This document shows, piece by piece, positions 14,811 to 17,012 of a stretch of DNA of 17,012 nt. Source of the stretch: Bacillota bacterium. GTDB taxonomy: Bacteria > Bacillota > Bacilli > Bacillales > Cytobacillaceae. The first letter of the stretch is position 1, and each line of letters starts with the position of its first letter. Location: NCBI GenBank assembly GCA_023387295.1, contig JAEWIG010000237.1:1-17012 (forward strand), in the 5' to 3' direction. The notes below the pieces were generated by a model. That model searched no databases and was not told the origin of the DNA. It saw only the letters and a program-made list of their open reading frames with translations. The position numbers were made by a program, and so were the translations under genes.

Positions 14811-14832
14811 TATCTTGGCCATCCGCAGGATA
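14811..14832 (-). terminator. Weak possible terminator after the two-segment membrane protein
   Basis: TATCTTG (14811-14817) pairs with CAGGATA (14826-14832) with one G-U, followed on the minus strand by TTTTAT. The stem is AT-rich and the T-run is short, so termination here is uncertain. Confidence 0.3.
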
Positions 14833-14859
14833 CTCTCTTTATAATGATAATTAATCGAA

Positions 14860-15387
14860 CTACTTCCAATCTATTTTATCATCTTCAACTAGAGATTCTA
14901 TAGTTCTTAAATGGTTTGTCTTGCTAATTATTTTATAATTATTTACGTAGTTTTCACTTAAATCTAAACGAATCGTTGTTGTTTCAAAATGTTTTTCCTC
15001 TATTTCATTCGTAACAATAAATTCTATTCGGTAATCCCTAAATAATTGCGGAATGTTATCATCTCTTTTAAGTTTAATGCTAGACAAATCCTCTATTATT
15101 TCATGAATAATTTCATCATCTTGGATAGTTACACTCTTTAATATCTCCGGAATATCCTCAGAAAAATCGTTTACTGAAATAGAAACACTTTTTACAACTG
15201 TATCTTTATTAAGTTGTTTTGAATAAAGGTCAAATAGTGTTGTGTATTTTGATTGTTCTATAAAAATTACTGTTCCAACAATAAGGACACCCACCAGAAT
15301 CATGACTGTAATACTCTTTTTAACAAATAGGCTTAAAATAATAGTAACAAGACCAATCAAAAAAATGATGAGTAAAAAAATTCCCAT
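14860..15387 (-). CDS. Membrane-anchored protein with two N-terminal segments, unknown function
   Basis: I do not recognise a family. The 175-aa product has two hydrophobic segments (about 2-21 and 26-44) and an acidic, probably extracytoplasmic domain of about 130 residues, rich in beta-strand-like stretches such as DYRIEFIVTNEIEEKHFETTTIRLDL. The ATG at 15387 follows AGGAG with about 10-nt spacing. It lies 46 nt downstream of a lipoprotein gene, so the two probably form an operon and may both act at the outer face of the membrane. Confidence 0.75.
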   Translation of the reverse strand: MGIFLLIIFLIGLVTIILSLFVKKSITVMILVGVLIVGTVIFIEQSKYTTLFDLYSKQLNKDTVVKSVSISVNDFSEDIPEILKSVTIQDDEIIHEIIEDLSSIKLKRDDNIPQLFRDYRIEFIVTNEIEEKHFETTTIRLDLSENYVNNYKIISKTNHLRTIESLVEDDKIDWK

Positions 15388-15433
15388 AAATATTATTCTC
15401 CTAGATTAATAAAATTAATACTATTTTTCAACC

Positions 15434-15973
15434 CTAATTTGTACCTACATACTGAAATTCATCGTTCTTCCCAAATTTAAAATGAATATCATACTTTCTT
15501 TCACTACCATATTGATCATAACCATACATAAAATAACCAACCTCGGTAAACTCAGACTGTGAGTTATAAAAATTGAAATACATAGGGAAACTCGCAATCT
15601 CTATTGGGAAAAATGTTTCAGTGTTACCAAGTTTTTTAAAATATATCTTTTCATTAATAACCTCAAAATCAACATCATACTCACTTAATAATTTTTCGAA
15701 TTCTTTATTAGCTATATGTCCAATAATATTTCTTGCTTTATGGTCAAATATGACAAATTCATCAAAAGAGTCCCTTAGTTTCTTTTTTTCTTGTTCTAAT
15801 TCATTGTTTACTTGCCTAAGCTCTTCTCTTAACTTACTAATCTCCTTATCTTTCTCTTCAAGCTGAATTTCGTATTCCGTCGTTAAAGAATCCACCTCAT
15901 TTTTATTATCTGTGCATGCGGATAATAAACTAAGAGTTAGAACAATTCCTATCAATAGAATAGATCGTTTCAT
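15434..15973 (-). CDS. Lipoprotein with coiled coil, unknown function
   Basis: The 179-aa protein begins with a lipoprotein signal peptide (MKRSILLIGIVLTLSLLSAC). The lipobox LSAC puts the lipidated Cys at residue 20. A heptad-like charged helix follows at about 28-70 (EYEIQLEEKDKEISKLREEL and onward), a probable coiled coil. The remaining C-terminal domain (about 75-179) is rich in aromatic residues, with MYFNFYNSQSEF and YFMYGYDQYGSERKYDIHFKF. I know no family name. The ATG at 15973 follows TTGGAG. It is the first gene of a pair with the two-segment membrane protein. A coiled coil on a tethered lipoprotein often serves as a spacer or for oligomerisation. Confidence 0.82.
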   Translation of the reverse strand: MKRSILLIGIVLTLSLLSACTDNKNEVDSLTTEYEIQLEEKDKEISKLREELRQVNNELEQEKKKLRDSFDEFVIFDHKARNIIGHIANKEFEKLLSEYDVDFEVINEKIYFKKLGNTETFFPIEIASFPMYFNFYNSQSEFTEVGYFMYGYDQYGSERKYDIHFKFGKNDEFQYVGTN

Positions 15974-16028
15974 ATTTTCAGCTCCAATGAAATATTTAAA
16001 ACAACTGCATTAGTATAATTAGTTCAAC

Positions 16029-16068
16029 AAAAAAAGCGTTAACCCTTCCTAAAGAAAGACTGTTATCG
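16029..16068 (-). terminator. Probable terminator upstream of the lipoprotein operon
   Basis: On the minus strand CG-TAAC pairs with GTTA-CG and an inner CTTTC pairs with GAAGG around TTTAG, followed by CTTTTTTTG. Small bulges weaken it. It would end transcripts of the DUF4317 gene after they pass the repeat element at 16111-16240. Confidence 0.55.
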
Positions 16069-16110
16069 TAAAGTATGTTGCTCTCTAATAGAATATTTAT
16101 CTAATTCGCT

Positions 16111-16240
16111 GATTTGATTGGAGTGGAGAGCATTTGACTCCTGTGGGAAGTAGAGGAAAGGTCGAGACCCCACAGGCGGCACGCCGAGGAGGCTCGACTT
16201 CCTCCCCACGGAAAGCAAATGCCCGCAACGGAAATCAACG
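16111..16240. repeat. GC-rich fold-back dispersed repeat of Bacillaceae type
   Basis: This block is clearly richer in GC than its surroundings. Outer imperfect arms TTGATTGGAGTGGAGAGCAT and its partner (GCAAATGCCCGCAACGG then AAATCAA) enclose an inner CCTGTGGG/CCCACAGG pairing. A further near-complement lies at CTCGACTTCCTCCCCAC. The text closely resembles the roughly 130-bp element with the phrases GACTCCTGCGGGA and GACCCCGCAGG that I recall as widely scattered in Bacillus genomes. It could be a MITE-like or structured-RNA element. A 60-codon frame across it (16063-16245) is not credible as a gene. The gene-free stretch 15974-16298 otherwise holds only the terminator at 16029-16068. Confidence 0.8.
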
Positions 16241-16298
16241 GGCAATATTTGGAGGTGAAAACAGCAATATATGCGAAAACAGCCTAAAGAAAAGCTTA

Positions 16299-17012
16299 TT
16301 AACTCAATAAAGTTTCCGGAATTAGCTTAAATCCGTCAATAACGGTGTCCTCATCAACCTCAATTAATATGCAGCGTTTGCCATTAAAGTTTACTTGTTT
16401 TACATACTTTAAATCTTGTGGGCTTATGGCAATATTCGCTACCTTGGTGTTAATTTTGATCGATTTGGATGTGTAGTTCGGCACGATGCTGCTTGCTTTA
16501 AACTCGTATTTTTCGTCATCGATCACTTTTTGGAAAGCCATTTCGACTTTATCTGTATCCACATCCTCTACACCGCTTACCTTTAATACCCGTTCTACGT
16601 CTTTATAGTCTAAGGTCGGAGTTTCAGTTTCTTCCTCATCCTCTTTGCTTTCTTCTATAATTCGATTGATTTCTTCATATACATTGGCAAGAGTTGATGT
16701 GTCAACCTCTTCGCCCACTACTTCTTTGACGATTTCTTCGAAGACAGCTTTATCCTCTTGAGCTGTCATAATATCCTCGCCATTTAATACTTCCTCAATA
16801 AAATGAATATCTGGCTGATTTGCTTTACCTGCAGCATATAAAATATGATTCACATCAACATAATTATCTGTGAAGCTAGGAAATAAGAATCCGCCTACTG
16901 GAGCTGTAAGATTGATAATCGAGTCGACCTCAACACTTGATCTAAATTCCCTCTCTACATAATCAAATAATAGTGTCTTCTTTTGTTGCTCCGTTTTATT
17001 AATGCTACATAG
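16299..17012 (-). CDS. DUF4317 family protein, N-terminus beyond window edge
   Basis: The last 237 codons are visible and the frame runs off the right edge; an internal GTG at 16853 is not the start. The visible part begins with SINKTEQQKKTLLFDYVERE and continues through TAPVGGFLFPSFTDNYVDVN, YAAGKANQPDIHFIEEVLNGE, an acidic stretch ESKEDEEETETPTLDYKDVERVLKVSGVED, and the conserved C-terminal KSIKINTKVANIAISPQDLKYVKQV. This matches the DUF4317 family of about 400-430 aa as I recall it; the function is unknown. It is soluble with no membrane segment. The repeat element lies about 60 nt after its stop. Confidence 0.88.
   Translation of the reverse strand, partial: LCSINKTEQQKKTLLFDYVEREFRSSVEVDSIINLTAPVGGFLFPSFTDNYVDVNHILYAAGKANQPDIHFIEEVLNGEDIMTAQEDKAVFEEIVKEVVGEEVDTSTLANVYEEINRIIEESKEDEEETETPTLDYKDVERVLKVSGVEDVDTDKVEMAFQKVIDDEKYEFKASSIVPNYTSKSIKINTKVANIAISPQDLKYVKQVNFNGKRCILIEVDEDTVIDGFKLIPETLLS

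Noticed and set aside
16063..16245. A 60-codon minus-strand open frame
   Set aside because: It lies across the fold-back repeat and the terminator, has no ribosome binding site, and matches the kind of false gene often called on this repeat.

Overview
The window looks like chromosomal DNA of a low-GC Gram-positive bacterium, most likely Bacillaceae. It is AT-rich, has strong Shine-Dalgarno sequences of the AGGAGG type, uses TTG and GTG starts, and carries T-tailed hairpin terminators and Bacillus-type families (YoaP-like, GrpB, AadK-like, DUF5412, DUF4317). It also holds a GC-richer dispersed repeat of a kind common in Bacillus genomes. All but two of the genes lie on the minus strand.

Region 1 (1-4325, minus) is a fatty acid beta-oxidation cluster. 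In transcription order it holds an HSD10-like short-chain dehydrogenase with its own terminator, then an acyl-CoA dehydrogenase, a thiolase and an AMP-dependent acyl-CoA ligase cut by the left edge. Together they would activate, oxidise and cleave acyl-CoAs. The acyl-CoA dehydrogenase is broken: an inferred deletion of about 41 nt removes the flavin-contact segment and shifts the frame.

Region 2 (4326-6009) has a guanylate-kinase-like gene with an altered P-loop, a 47-residue minus-strand gene ending inside a long hairpin that resembles IS3/IS150 ends, and an 83-residue plus-strand gene closed by a perfect 15-bp bidirectional terminator.

Region 3 (6018-14679, minus) is an accessory-looking strip of small single-domain enzymes and membrane proteins: a luciferase-like flavin oxidoreductase, four GNAT acetyltransferases (one AAC(6')-like, one fused to a YoaP-like domain), a GrpB nucleotidyltransferase, an AadK-like aminoglycoside 6-adenylyltransferase, a DUF1801 protein, a DGC-type zinc-binding protein, a three-gene membrane operon and a further membrane protein. 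Four tandem 52-bp repeats and a coding-like remnant lie at 10410-10732. Candidate operators sit at 12200-12239 and 14708-14728.

Region 4 (14860-17012, minus) holds a lipoprotein/membrane-protein pair, a fold-back dispersed repeat, and the C-terminal part of a DUF4317 protein cut by the right edge.

I found no rRNA, tRNA, CRISPR array, phage module or intact transposase. No clearly new multi-gene system stands out. The best leads are the broken dehydrogenase, the tandem repeat array, the two palindromic candidate operators, the variant P-loop kinase, the unannotated 47-residue gene and the small membrane operon.
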